NCBI GenBank assembly: GCA_025453435.1
Contig: JALOQI010000073.1
Span: forward strand, 1 to 5,025
Length of the DNA stretch: 5,025 bases
From: Candidatus Omnitrophota bacterium
Lineage (GTDB): Bacteria; Omnitrophota; Koll11; Gygaellales; Profunditerraquicolaceae
Direction of reading: 5' to 3'
How positions within the stretch are numbered: the stretch's first letter is position 1; each line of letters begins with the position of its first letter. Shown one piece after another: positions 4,955 through 5,025 of the stretch. The notes beneath the pieces are model-generated. The model did no database searches and was not told the DNA's origin. It was given only the letters and a program-made list of their open reading frames with translations. Made by a program: the position numbers and the translations under genes.

Positions 4955-5025
4955 ATGGAAAACCAGGTAAAAACCGTAGTAGAAACGCTGGCAAAAGAAG
5001 CGATCACCAGCGCTTTGTCTTTGCG
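4955..5025 (+). CDS. Start of a second ComFB-like protein (24 codons, cut by window edge)
   Basis: ATG at 4955, 16 bases after the ComFB-CheR stop, opens a frame that runs to the right edge. Its 24 residues (MENQVKTVVE, then TLAKEAITSALSLR; the last codon CGN is Arg whatever follows) align without gaps to residues 1-24 of the ComFB-CheR protein. Ten are identical, including Lys6, Val8, Glu10, Ala13, Ser19-Ala20-Leu21, Leu23 and Arg24, and about seven are conservative changes. This suggests a tandem paralogue of the ComFB module, either stand-alone or fused to another output domain. No clear ribosome site precedes it, so translation may be coupled. The identification rests on a short stretch and on context. 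Confidence 0.65.
   Translation, partial: MENQVKTVVETLAKEAITSALSL

Overview
The window is a compact, gene-dense piece of a bacterial chromosome of moderate GC. It holds most of a type IV pilus minor-pilin operon on the minus strand. A chemotaxis-type methyltransferase operon diverges from it on the plus strand. The pilin classes, a PilM homologue and Shine-Dalgarno-led genes point to a diderm bacterium with type IV pili. ATA and AGG codons look frequent. An uncultivated lineage such as Omnitrophota or a deltaproteobacterial-type group is possible, but the sequence alone does not settle this.

Minus strand, in transcription order from about 3812 to 1: (i) an in-frame stretch upstream of the first pilin whose translation looks like the second half of a MerR-type helix-turn-helix, with no ATG, GTG or TTG start; (ii) a FimT/GspH-like prepilin (3680-3159); (iii) a PilV/GspI-like prepilin whose ATG directly abuts the previous stop (3158-2667); (iv) a PilW/GspJ-like prepilin (2649-2152); (v) a very large PilX-like protein of 554 residues without the usual Glu5 (2146-482); (vi) a small exported or anchored coiled-coil protein (463-218); (vii) the first 54 codons of PilM (162 to the left edge). 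FimT, PilV, PilW and PilX-type proteins normally form the minor-pilin priming or tip complex. PilM is the cytoplasmic actin-like protein that starts the PilMNOP alignment subcomplex, so the run reads as tip components followed by the assembly platform.

Plus strand, from about 3786 rightwards: a promoter-like AT-rich intergenic region, then a fusion of an N-terminal ComFB domain to a complete CheR methyltransferase (3847-4938). After 16 bases comes the start of another gene, cut by the right edge. Its first 24 residues align without gaps to the ComFB N-terminus of the preceding gene, so it is probably a second ComFB-type protein. ComFB domains have been reported as cyclic-di-GMP receptors tied to pili and competence. 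Divergent pairing with a pilus operon therefore suggests second-messenger control of a pilus-linked chemosensory pathway; this is inference.

The points most worth a second look are the helix-turn-helix-like sequence fused in frame to a prepilin leader, the tandem ComFB genes beside the pilus operon, the strong enrichment of N-X-S/T sequons in all four pilin-like proteins (31 of 82 Asn by hand count), and the internal duplication in the oversized PilX-like protein. There is no gene-free stretch over 300 bases. I saw no RNA gene, CRISPR array or insertion sequence.
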